NCBI GenBank assembly: GCA_937864385.1 | Contig: CALMJN010000482.1 | Span: 1 to 20,365, forward strand | Reading direction: 5' to 3' | DNA: 20,365 bases | Source: an uncultured Methanosarcinales archaeon | GTDB lineage: Archaea > Halobacteriota > Methanosarcinia > Methanotrichales > Methanotrichaceae | In this document: positions 6,577 to 13,919 of the stretch, piece by piece | Position numbering within the stretch: position 1 is the stretch's first letter | Layout: each line of letters opens with the position of its first letter | Program-made: the position numbers and the translations under genes | Notes under the pieces: generated by a model | Database searches by the model: none | What the model was told of the DNA's origin: nothing | Seen by the model: the letters and a program-made list of their open reading frames with translations, nothing else

Positions 6577-8511
6577 TCAGTTCCTGATTACGCTGCATCC
6601 CATTTCCTTCTCTTTTTCCTTCTTATCATTGGGCTTGGTGATGAAGTAGGTATAGCCCTTCAGGGTGCGGTTAAGCTGAGCCTCAATCTGCTCCAGCTCT
6701 TTCTTGGGGATGGACAGGTGCTTGTCCACGCAGCGGTCCATGATCTCCCAGATGTAGTCCTTGGTCTCGTAGTTGAAGAAGTCCAGGAGCTTTCTGCAGG
6801 TGTCCCCCTCCACCTTCTGGCAGATGTACCAGTCGGCTCCGTCGGACATGACATGAACCTCATGGGCGCAGCCAAGAAGGTTATGAAAGTCGCCCAATGT
6901 GTCCTGATAAGCGCCCAAAAGAAAGATGCCCAGGTAGTAGTCCTCATTCTCCAGCAGGGTATGCATATCCAGGTACTCCAGCCCCTCGCTGTCTCCGGCA
7001 TAGCGCTTGATCTCCCCGTCCGAGTCGCAGGTGATGTCCACGATCCTGCCCCTCTCAGAGGGCATCTCGTTCAAGCGGTGCAGAGGAATGGTGGGAAAGA
7101 TCTGCTCCACACCCCACATGTCCGGCACGGACTGAAAAAGGGAGAAGTTGCCGATGTACTTCTGGCTGACCAGCTTCTTCAGCTCCTGAAACTCCTCCGA
7201 CTCATCCTCCGCCTGCTTGGCCAGAAATGCCGCCTTCCTGCAGACCATCCAGAAGAGTGTCTCGCCCTTGGCCCTCTCCTCCAGGCCGATGTTGCCCAGG
7301 TTGAAGGAGTCGTAGAGCTCATCCCGGTACTGCAGTGCATCGTGATAGTGCTCCTTGTAGTTGTCCAGGTTGATCTCCTTGAAGGCGCTGCACAGGTCAT
7401 CGATCTGTATGGGGTCCTCCTCTTTGGGGGAGCGCAGAAAAGAGTTCTTGTCGTTCTTTCGACCTATGGTCTTGAAGATGAGCATGCTGTGGTAGGCGGC
7501 TATGGCCCTGCCGCTCTCAGAGACTATGGTGGGGCAGGGCACATCCTCATCATCGCAGATCTTCTGAATGGTATAGACCACATCATTGGCATACTCGCGC
7601 AGGGTGTAGTTGGCGCTGGAGGGAGTGGCGGTGTTGGAGCCGTTGTAGTCTACGGACAGCCCCCCCCCTACATTGAGGTACTCGATGTCGCACATCTTGC
7701 GAGCCTTGGCATAGATCCTTGCCGCCTCGTTCATGGCATTCTTGATGGTGCGGATGTCGGTGATCTGGGAGCCAATGTGAAAGTGAATCATCTTCAGGCT
7801 CTCCTTAAGGCCCCTCTCCTCCAGAATCCTCAACAGCTCCAGGGCTTCGCCGGTGGCCAGGCCGAACTTGGCCGCCTCACCGCCCGATTCCACCCACCGG
7901 CCCGAGCCGCGGGAGAAGAGCTTGATCCTCATTCCTAGCCGGGGGGCAATTCCCATCTGGCCGGCATACTTGAGGATGTCGAAGATCTCCTCGAAGAGGT
8001 CCACCACAATCACAATATTGTTCACATTATGGATGCTCAGGGCCAGGCGCAGATAGTCCTCATCCTTGTAGCCGTTGCAGATGAGCAGCGCCTCTCGTGG
8101 CAGGCCCAGGGAGAGGGCGGCGAGAAGCTCCGCCTTTGTTCCCACCTCCAGGCCTATGCCGTATTTGGCCCCATATTTTATGATATATTCGATGACCTCT
8201 TTTCTCTGATTGACCTTCATGGGAAAGATGGGCTGATAGGTGCCCTGGTAGGAGAACTCTTTAATGGATGCCAAAAAAGCTCCGGTGATCTCATCTATCC
8301 TGTTTTCCAGGATCTGGGGAAAGCGCAAGAGGACGGGAAACTCCAGGTCTTTGGACTTCTCAATCTCCTCTATCAGATCCATGACATCCACAGAAGAAGA
8401 CGGTTCTTTGCCCGGCATGATGACGATATCGCCCTTATCATTGACCGAAAAATAGCCGTTTCCCCATTTCTCTATGCCGTATAGCTCCAAAGAGTCTTCA
8501 GCCTTCCACAT
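6577..8511 (-). CDS. speA: Biosynthetic arginine decarboxylase (PLP, bacterial SpeA type)
   Basis: This 644-aa fold-type III decarboxylase converts arginine to agmatine, the entry to polyamine synthesis. The PLP lysine is in FPMKVNQ (K99). Further motifs are LEVGTKAEL (121-129), ICNGYKD (144-150), FHIGSQITD (244-252), LNVGGGLSVDY (279-289), SESGRA (331-336), the catalytic Cys in DITCDSDGE (C495) and LGAYQDTLGDFHNLLG (532-547). Length and motif order equal bacterial SpeA. Most methanogens instead use a small pyruvoyl-type arginine decarboxylase, so this gene looks like an old acquisition from bacteria (inference). It diverges from a DHS-like gene that probably acts on the same polyamine pool. 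The C-terminus has an extra basic tail, KKEKEKEMG. No strong Shine-Dalgarno precedes the ATG. Confidence 0.95.
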   Translation of the reverse strand: MWKAEDSLELYGIEKWGNGYFSVNDKGDIVIMPGKEPSSSVDVMDLIEEIEKSKDLEFPVLLRFPQILENRIDEITGAFLASIKEFSYQGTYQPIFPMKVNQRKEVIEYIIKYGAKYGIGLEVGTKAELLAALSLGLPREALLICNGYKDEDYLRLALSIHNVNNIVIVVDLFEEIFDILKYAGQMGIAPRLGMRIKLFSRGSGRWVESGGEAAKFGLATGEALELLRILEERGLKESLKMIHFHIGSQITDIRTIKNAMNEAARIYAKARKMCDIEYLNVGGGLSVDYNGSNTATPSSANYTLREYANDVVYTIQKICDDEDVPCPTIVSESGRAIAAYHSMLIFKTIGRKNDKNSFLRSPKEEDPIQIDDLCSAFKEINLDNYKEHYHDALQYRDELYDSFNLGNIGLEERAKGETLFWMVCRKAAFLAKQAEDESEEFQELKKLVSQKYIGNFSLFQSVPDMWGVEQIFPTIPLHRLNEMPSERGRIVDITCDSDGEIKRYAGDSEGLEYLDMHTLLENEDYYLGIFLLGAYQDTLGDFHNLLGCAHEVHVMSDGADWYICQKVEGDTCRKLLDFFNYETKDYIWEIMDRCVDKHLSIPKKELEQIEAQLNRTLKGYTYFITKPNDKKEKEKEMGCSVIRN

Positions 8512-8627
8512 GAAAGTCAGCCTTTCCTATGAAGCCGGGCCTCTTGCCCGTCTCTCTTTATGTATGATATTCTCAACCATATTCAGTCCCTCTCACATCC
8601 GCCTGGAAATTAAAATCTCCATAGACG

Positions 8628-8637
8628 GATATAAAGA
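8628..8637 (-). promoter_or_regulatory. Candidate TATA box for speA
   Basis: The minus strand reads CTTTATATCC, which would give a start near 8605 and a leader of about 95 bases before the speA ATG. The sequence is nearly symmetric and could serve either strand. Confidence 0.35.
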
Positions 8638-8700
8638 TCCATCACCGCTAAATCTCTCTGCAGATTATCGCATCGAACCTTGCTAAAGAGAGCATTTTGG

Positions 8701-8708
8701 TATATAAA
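8701..8708 (+). promoter_or_regulatory. Probable TATA box for the DHS-like gene
   Basis: TATATAAA matches the archaeal TATA consensus well. Transcription would begin near 8731, leaving a leader of about 70 bases before the ATG at 8804. Confidence 0.55.
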
Positions 8709-8765
8709 GCTTCATGCTCCTCCAATAGCCAGCTCAAGAGAGGGAATGGACAAGCTTAAAACATA

Positions 8766-8799
8766 TCCCTGCCCAGAGTTAAAGCGAAAAACTGGGGGA
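8766..8799 (+). promoter_or_regulatory. Leader hairpin covering the Shine-Dalgarno of the DHS-like gene
   Basis: CCCAG (8772-8776) pairs with CTGGG (8792-8796). After a small bulge, TCC (8766-8768) can pair with GGA (8797-8799). The GGGGG Shine-Dalgarno (8794-8798, 5 bases before the ATG) would be inside the stem. Translation could therefore be limited unless the hairpin opens. The loop is 15 bases, so stability is modest. Confidence 0.35.
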
Positions 8800-8803
8800 T
8801 AAA

Positions 8804-9841
8804 ATGGATCACGGTCAGGGCCATGATTATGTCTGCAGCGGCGGGAATGCCAGGACGACCATACCCATGAGGCCGAGAGGCGTGGCCGAGCTGGTGGAGG
8901 ACATGAGCAAAATGGGCTTTCAGGGAGGACAGCTCGGAGCATCTCTCCAGATCTGGAAGCGGATGATGGAGGAGGATGTAACGGTCTTCCTGGGCCTGGC
9001 CGGGGCCATGGTCCCGGCGGGGCTATCCGAGTTCATCGCTTACCTCATCCGGGAGAGGAAGATCGACTGCCTGGTGAGCACGGGAGCCAATCTCTTCCAC
9101 GATTTATGCGAGGGGCTGGGAATTGTTCACTACCAGGGCAGCGCCTGCGCCGATGATGCCTACCTCAACCAGTGCAAGATCGACCGGATCTATGATGTGT
9201 TCGTATCCGAGATCGGGCTGCATAAAGGCGACATTTACATATCCGATTTTGTGAAGAATCTGAACCTTTCCCAGCATTATACCTCGCGGGAGCTGATGTA
9301 CCTGGTGGGAGAGAGTCTGCCGGAGACGACCATACTGGGGGCGGCTCACAAAGCCAATGTGCCCATATTCGTTCCGGCCATAGGGGACAGCTCCTGGGGC
9401 ATAGGCATGGTCATGGCCATGCGCGAGGGGTATTCCATCATCATCGACGGCATCCGGGATGTGGATGAGATCACCCAGATAGTGGAGAGGTCGGCCAAGA
9501 CCGGGGTCATTTACATCGGGGGAGGCGTGCCCAAGAATTTCATCCAGCAGACAGAGGTGGTGGCGGAGCTGGCGGGCCAATACTCCGGCGGGCACAGCTA
9601 TGCCATCCAATATACAGCAGACTCCCCCCACTGGGGCGGTCTGTCCGGCTGCACCTTCGAGGAGGCGATCTCCTGGGGCAAGGTGAAAAAGGAGGCGAGC
9701 AAGGTCCAGGTCTTCTCCGATGCCACCATCACTGTGCCCCTGGTGGTGCAGGCCCTGCGGGAATCGGGCATCAAGAGGAAGAGCATTCCCGTATTCGAGT
9801 GGAGGGAAGAGGGGCTCAAGCTGGAATATAAAAAATGCTGA
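8804..9841 (+). CDS. Deoxyhypusine synthase-fold protein, DHS-like (DHSL) branch
   Basis: The 345-aa protein has the NAD-dependent deoxyhypusine synthase fold: FLGLAGAMVPAGL (62-74), VSTGAN (91-96), VPAIGDSSWGIGM (190-202), IGGGVPKNF (238-246), GGLSGCTFEEAISWGKV (278-294) with the active-site Lys at 293, and FSDATITVPL (304-313). Classical DHS transfers an aminobutyl group from spermidine to a lysine of aIF5A. Classical archaeal and human DHS have a Lys-His-His after GGG, whereas this protein has Lys-Asn-Phe. To my knowledge VPKNF with GGLSG is the mark of the DHS-like branch, some of whose bacterial members are linked to homospermidine synthesis. Annotation as plain deoxyhypusine synthase may therefore be wrong. 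It diverges from speA. Confidence 0.85.
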   Translation: MDHGQGHDYVCSGGNARTTIPMRPRGVAELVEDMSKMGFQGGQLGASLQIWKRMMEEDVTVFLGLAGAMVPAGLSEFIAYLIRERKIDCLVSTGANLFHDLCEGLGIVHYQGSACADDAYLNQCKIDRIYDVFVSEIGLHKGDIYISDFVKNLNLSQHYTSRELMYLVGESLPETTILGAAHKANVPIFVPAIGDSSWGIGMVMAMREGYSIIIDGIRDVDEITQIVERSAKTGVIYIGGGVPKNFIQQTEVVAELAGQYSGGHSYAIQYTADSPHWGGLSGCTFEEAISWGKVKKEASKVQVFSDATITVPLVVQALRESGIKRKSIPVFEWREEGLKLEYKKC

Positions 9842-9876
9842 GATAGAAGCATAAAAGCAGCTTTAAAAGATATAAC

Positions 9877-9909
9877 GGGCCAAGATAATGGCCCTCTTCC
9901 CGCCTTTTT
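9877..9909. terminator. Hairpin plus T-rich tract after the DHS-like gene, probably bidirectional
   Basis: GGGCCA (9877-9882) and TGGCCC (9889-9894) form a perfect 6-bp stem with a 6-base loop. On the plus strand it is followed by TCTTCCCGCC and five Ts (9905-9909). On the minus strand it is followed by a TTATATCTTTT stretch. It stands between the convergent ends of the DHS-like gene and the long minus-strand superoperon. Confidence 0.6.
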
Positions 9910-9936
9910 ATATCAACTTTCTCGATTTCCAATTAA

Positions 9937-10233
9937 TTATCCGAACATGGCCCCCATGCCCGCTTCCGCCGCCTCTGCCTCCTCCCGGAAGGCATGGAGC
10001 AGCTTCTCCCCATCTTCGCCCTTCAGCTCCTTGGCTGCCGTCTCCGCCAGCAGCTTTGCCGCCTCCGCCGCCAGCTCATCCTTGGCCTTGATATATAGGC
10101 ACATTCCCTCTTTGTCCAGACCCATGGCCTTGCACTCCCGGACCGTCGGCCCCAGCCGCTTCCAGAACTCCTCATCCAGCATCTTCTGCATCTCTTTGCT
10201 GCCATCCATGGGATAAGTGTAAACCAGTTCCAT
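9937..10233 (-). CDS. Unrecognised 98-aa soluble protein at the end of the superoperon
   Basis: The product begins MELVYTYPMDGSKEMQ, continues with an Arg/Lys/Glu-rich region holding two cysteines (34 and 45), and ends in a long alanine/glutamate-rich helix (about 51-92) with a glycine-methionine tail. There is no signal peptide, membrane segment or metal motif, and I do not recognise the family. The ATG at 10233 is chosen because a GGAG Shine-Dalgarno lies 11 bases ahead; the open frame upstream of it overlaps the 32-base gap and the end of the preceding gene. It is the last gene of the minus-strand cluster, right before a probable terminator. Its constant company with the histidine-rich gene upstream would be worth testing. 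Confidence 0.65.
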   Translation of the reverse strand: MELVYTYPMDGSKEMQKMLDEEFWKRLGPTVRECKAMGLDKEGMCLYIKAKDELAAEAAKLLAETAAKELKGEDGEKLLHAFREEAEAAEAGMGAMFG

Positions 10234-10265
10234 TCTCTTGCATCTCCTATTGCGATCTTTATATC

Positions 10266-10487
10266 CTACAAATTCTGCAATGCCTTCTTGAGCATCTCCG
10301 TGCACTGGTCCATGAGCGCCGCAGCCTGCTCGATATCTTCTGCCGCCCTGGGGCTCACTGCAGCCACCTGAGCCGCCCTCTCCCGGAAGGAGACGCTGTG
10401 GCTGTTGTTGTGCTCAATCCAGTGCTCCAGAAGATGCTCTACCTCATGTGCCGTCAGTTCGTGCTTGGATAAATCATGGCTGTGCAT
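10266..10487 (-). CDS. Histidine-striped 73-aa helical protein, probable metal binder
   Basis: Eight histidines lie in the first 30 residues (2, 4, 9, 14, 18, 22, 26, 30). The last five recur every fourth residue, so in a helix they would line one face next to an alternating Glu stripe and the motif LLEHWIEHN (19-27). Residues 33-72 form a second, Ala/Glu-rich helix with one Cys (62). This looks like a small two-helix protein that could bind Ni, Zn, Co or haem. It resembles short histidine-rich proteins seen in other methanogens, though I cannot name the family with certainty. The start is 12 bases after the GGPP synthase stop, and its AGGAGTG Shine-Dalgarno overlaps that stop codon, so it is translated from the superoperon. 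Confidence 0.75.
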   Translation of the reverse strand: MHSHDLSKHELTAHEVEHLLEHWIEHNNSHSVSFRERAAQVAAVSPRAAEDIEQAAALMDQCTEMLKKALQNL

Positions 10488-10499
10488 TGCTAACCACTC

Positions 10500-11480
10500 C
10501 TAATAGCTCCTCTTGACCATGTAATCGGCCAGCTGGACCAATGTCGTCCTGGCCCTGGACAGGGGCAGAACCTCTAAAGCACTCTTGCCCTTCTCCACCA
10601 TCTCCTCAGCCCTGGAGCGGGCATACTCGATCGATCCGCTCCTATCCAGGGCGGCTATGGACTTTTCGATCTGCTCGGGATTGGCATTCCTCTCTCCAAA
10701 GACGGGAACCTCCACACCGTTGGCAAAGGCATGAATCATGATCAGCGTCTTCTTGGCCTCCGCCAGGTCTCCCCCCTGCCTCTTTCCCGAGACGGCCTCT
10801 GGCGTTACTAAGTCTATCACATCATCCTGGAGCTGAAAGCCCATGCCCGTCATCCTGCCGAACTGATCCATGGCGGAGACGACCTCTGGCGAAGCCCCGG
10901 CAAGAAGGGCTCCCATGCCCGCCGCTGCGCCGTAGAGGACCCCGGTCTTCTTCTCAATCATCTCCATGTACTCCGCCTCAGAGACCCGCTCTCTGGACTC
11001 GAACTCCATGTCCAGCCACTGCCCCTCGCAGATGGCGGTGCAGGTGCAAGAGAGCATATTCATGGCTCCCAGAAGCAGCTCGGGCCTGGTTTGGGTCAGT
11101 CCCAGCACCTGAAAGGCCTTGGAGTAGAGGGTGTCACCGGCCAGAATGGCTCCCGACTGGCCCCAGAGCTTATGCACCGACGGCCTGCCCCTTCTCACAT
11201 CGGCATTGTCCATGATGTCATCATGGATGAGAGTGAAGTTATGGATCAGCTCAATTGAAACCGCTGCTGGAGCTAACATTGCCGGATCGCCCCCCGCCGC
11301 CTCCCCTGCTAAAAGCAGCATGGAAGGCCGCAGCCTCTTTCCCCCCGCATCCACCAGATGCCGGCTGGCCTGATAGAGCGGGCGGGGATGCTCCAGGGGC
11401 ACCAGCTTTTCTATGGCCTGCGTTACCCTCAGTGCCCGGCTCTTCAGCTCAGCCTCTAGCTCTCCCTCCATCTTCTTCAT
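10500..11480 (-). CDS. idsA: Geranylgeranyl diphosphate synthase (short-chain prenyltransferase)
   Basis: This 326-aa trans-prenyltransferase condenses IPP with allylic diphosphates to build the C20 chain of archaeal ether lipids. It shows GKRLRP (47-52), the first aspartate-rich motif DDIMD (87-91), Arg pair RRGRP (96-100) and the second aspartate-rich motif GFQLQDDVIDL (214-224). A phenylalanine (F82) stands five residues before the first motif, the position that in archaeal enzymes sets product length at C20. The ATG has a GAGGTG Shine-Dalgarno and lies 16 bases after the RNase J stop. It is the final isoprenoid step in this operon, downstream of mevalonate kinase, IPK and the isomerase. 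Confidence 0.93.
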   Translation of the reverse strand: MKKMEGELEAELKSRALRVTQAIEKLVPLEHPRPLYQASRHLVDAGGKRLRPSMLLLAGEAAGGDPAMLAPAAVSIELIHNFTLIHDDIMDNADVRRGRPSVHKLWGQSGAILAGDTLYSKAFQVLGLTQTRPELLLGAMNMLSCTCTAICEGQWLDMEFESRERVSEAEYMEMIEKKTGVLYGAAAGMGALLAGASPEVVSAMDQFGRMTGMGFQLQDDVIDLVTPEAVSGKRQGGDLAEAKKTLIMIHAFANGVEVPVFGERNANPEQIEKSIAALDRSGSIEYARSRAEEMVEKGKSALEVLPLSRARTTLVQLADYMVKRSY

Positions 11481-11496
11481 CTCTGCCTCACCTCTA

Positions 11497-12834
11497 TTAG
11501 TCTATTAAAAGCTCCTGACCGTTTCTCACCAGATGAATATTGGATCCCAGGGAATAGCCCGTCTCCTCGGCCATCATCAGATAGCTGCCATGGGAGATCA
11601 GGTTTCCGTGGCTGGGTATGACATGCTCCGGCTGGATCATGCGGAGTAGCTCCCAGTGGTCCTCCCGGCAGGCATGGCCGGATACATGGACATTATCGTA
11701 AATCCTGCCACCCTTCATCTTGAGCTTGGTCACAACTGTATGCCGGTTGGACTCATTGAGCGGCTGGGGGATGATTCCAGCCGAGAATATGACCCGGTCA
11801 CCGGAATCAACATTGTAATCTGTCTCCCCGTTGGCCACCCGGCTTAGTATAGCTCCCGGCTCGCCCTGGTGCCCGGTCATGATGGGAAGATACTTGTCCT
11901 TGCCCTCGCTCATGATCCTCTTCAAGGCCTTATCCACCGACTTGCGTCTTCCAAAGACTGCCACCTCGTTCTGCTGGGCATAACCCGTGCGAACCGCCGT
12001 GCCCCAGTACTTCTCCATGGAACGTCCCAGGAGGATGGGTTTGCGACCCATCTTATGGGCTGCCTCGATTATGGCCCGGATGCGGGCGATATGGGAGGAG
12101 AAGGTGGTGACCATGACCCCGGCCCGGGACTCCTCTGTGCCTATGAGCACATCCCATACCAGGTCCTTGGCTATCTTCTCCGAGGGCGTCTTTCCGGAGA
12201 TAGCGGCATTGGTGGTCTCGGTGATCAGGGCCAATACCCCCTGCTTGCCCAGGGCTCGCAGCCGGGCGAAGTCTGGAGGCTCCCCCAAAGTCGGAGACCG
12301 GTCGATCTTGAAATCGTTGGCATAGACGATTATGCCCTTGGGGGTATGGATGGCGGCGAAGACGCAGTCCACAATGCTGTGCTGCACCCGGATGAACTCC
12401 AGCTCAATATCCTCGGTTACAGCAAAGCGCTCTCCCGGATTCATAACATTGAGGGGATTTTTCACCCCGAAGATCTTCTCCGACTTGATCTCCTGGTTGA
12501 TCAGATCTGCGGTGAATGGAGAAGCAATGATGGGGGCATGATACTTATGAGCCAGCTTGGAGATGGCTCCGATGTGATCCAGGTGGCCGTGGGTGCAGGC
12601 TATGGCCCTGACCTTTCCGTCCACGTTTTCCATGATGCTGTCGTCAGGTATGGCCCCCATATTGATCAGGTCCTGGGCGTGAAGCGACTCCACATCGGTG
12701 TCCTCATGAATCTGAACCCGATCCAGGCGTATGCCCATATCCATTACCACAATATCTTTTCCTATCCTTATCGCCGTCATATTGCGGCCTATCTCATTGT
12801 AGCCGCCCACAGCGATTATAGCAATATCTTTCAT
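11497..12834 (-). CDS. rnj: Archaeal RNase J (beta-CASP metallo-beta-lactamase ribonuclease)
   Basis: This 445-aa nuclease has the metallo-beta-lactamase zinc motif THGHLDHIG (81-89). An upstream Asp-rich strand (VVMDMGIRLD) precedes it, and the beta-CASP part includes PIMTGHQGEPGAILSR (about 324-339) and VSGHACREDHWELL with IPSHG near the end. Archaeal RNase J degrades RNA 5' to 3' and works with the exosome in turnover. It overlaps the isomerase gene by four bases (ATGA), so translation is likely coupled. RNase J inside the isoprenoid operon is a conserved archaeal arrangement. Whether the link is functional or historical is unknown. Confidence 0.92.
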   Translation of the reverse strand: MKDIAIIAVGGYNEIGRNMTAIRIGKDIVVMDMGIRLDRVQIHEDTDVESLHAQDLINMGAIPDDSIMENVDGKVRAIACTHGHLDHIGAISKLAHKYHAPIIASPFTADLINQEIKSEKIFGVKNPLNVMNPGERFAVTEDIELEFIRVQHSIVDCVFAAIHTPKGIIVYANDFKIDRSPTLGEPPDFARLRALGKQGVLALITETTNAAISGKTPSEKIAKDLVWDVLIGTEESRAGVMVTTFSSHIARIRAIIEAAHKMGRKPILLGRSMEKYWGTAVRTGYAQQNEVAVFGRRKSVDKALKRIMSEGKDKYLPIMTGHQGEPGAILSRVANGETDYNVDSGDRVIFSAGIIPQPLNESNRHTVVTKLKMKGGRIYDNVHVSGHACREDHWELLRMIQPEHVIPSHGNLISHGSYLMMAEETGYSLGSNIHLVRNGQELLID

Positions 12835-13919
12835 CTCGACAACTCTCTATAAATTGAAAATTTATTCATATCAAAGCCCCTGGCCTCCAGCCACTCTCTG
12901 GTCCTTCCTAGAACCACGAGAGGCGCCAGGCCAAGCCGCGTTAAGTCTTCCGATCCAGTGAGAAACATAGCCGTCCTCAAAGCCCGGATGTAGGAGCGCA
13001 CAATCCGAACCACTCCATCTTTGCCTTCTGTAGCGGGGCGGAGGAAGGGAAGAGAGGCTCCCGCCAGGCCGGCTCCCAGAGCCAGGCTTCTGGCCACATC
13101 AAGGCCGCTCCTGACCCCTCCCGAGGAGATGACATAAGCTCCCGCTGATCGGCACTCTACTATGCTTGCCGGTGTGGGAATGCCCCAGTCCTCCATCAGC
13201 CGTCCCATCTCTTCCAGGTCCCGGTCTTCCGTCTCTGCCGCTCGAAAGGCCTCTACTCCCGCCCAGGAGAGCCCTCCTGTGCCGGAGACATCTATCATCT
13301 TCACCCCGGCGGATACCAGATCACAGGCCACCTCCCTGCTAATGCCCGCTCCGGTCTCCTTGACCATTATGGGCACCGGACCTTTCGCCGCGGACTTGAT
13401 TGCATCCAAGACCCCCGCTCCATCCCTGTCTCCCTCCGGTTGTATGCTCTCCTGCAGGAAGTTGAGATGTATAGCAACGGCATCGGCATCGATCATTTCC
13501 GCCAGCTTCTCCAGTATCTCCGGGCCGCTTCTCTTGAGCTGCACCGCTCCGATGTTGCCTATAACCGGAACATCAGGAGCAGCATCTCTCACCACAGAGA
13601 AGGTCTCTTCCAGAGCTCTATCTTCCAGGGCCGCTCTCTGCGATCCCACGCCGATAGCTATGCTCATCTCCGAGGCAGCCTGGCCAAGGCGCAGGTTTAT
13701 CTCCTTGGTGGCGGGATGGCCCCCGGTCATGGCACAGATCATGAGCGGCGCAGCAAGCTCCTTTCCCAGGAAGCGGCAGGATGTGTCTATATCTGCTTCA
13801 TCTATCTCCGGCAGGGCTCTATGAAGAAGCACTATATCCTCAAAAGGCCGGCCTGTTGTCTCCACCTTCTGGTTCAGGCAGATTCTGATGTGGTCGAGCT
13901 TGCGGCTGGATGTGCTCAT
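12831..13919 (-). CDS. fni: Type 2 isopentenyl-diphosphate isomerase (FMN-dependent)
   Basis: The 362-aa TIM-barrel flavoenzyme interconverts IPP and DMAPP. It has RKLDH at the N-terminus (6-10), AMTGG (63-67), GSQRA (92-96), HLNFLQESIQPEGD (151-164) with the substrate/Mg residues His, Asn, Gln and Glu, the FMN-binding VKETG (186-190), SGTGGLSWAG (212-221) and SSGGVRSG (about 266-273). The usual Pro in HLNPLQE is Phe, as I recall for other archaeal members. Four-base ATGA overlaps join it to IPK upstream and RNase J downstream. A GAGGT Shine-Dalgarno lies inside the end of IPK. Confidence 0.93.
   Translation of the reverse strand: MSTSSRKLDHIRICLNQKVETTGRPFEDIVLLHRALPEIDEADIDTSCRFLGKELAAPLMICAMTGGHPATKEINLRLGQAASEMSIAIGVGSQRAALEDRALEETFSVVRDAAPDVPVIGNIGAVQLKRSGPEILEKLAEMIDADAVAIHLNFLQESIQPEGDRDGAGVLDAIKSAAKGPVPIMVKETGAGISREVACDLVSAGVKMIDVSGTGGLSWAGVEAFRAAETEDRDLEEMGRLMEDWGIPTPASIVECRSAGAYVISSGGVRSGLDVARSLALGAGLAGASLPFLRPATEGKDGVVRIVRSYIRALRTAMFLTGSEDLTRLGLAPLVVLGRTREWLEARGFDMNKFSIYRELSR

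Noticed and set aside
6718..7938. 406-codon open frame on the plus strand opposite speA
   Set aside because: It lies wholly antisense to speA, whose protein has every catalytic motif. The Leu/Val/Gly-rich product is what the GC-rich complement of a coding strand gives.
11869..12852. 327-codon open frame opposite RNase J
   Set aside because: Antisense shadow of a gene with clear zinc-binding motifs; no recognisable domain and no ribosome-binding site.
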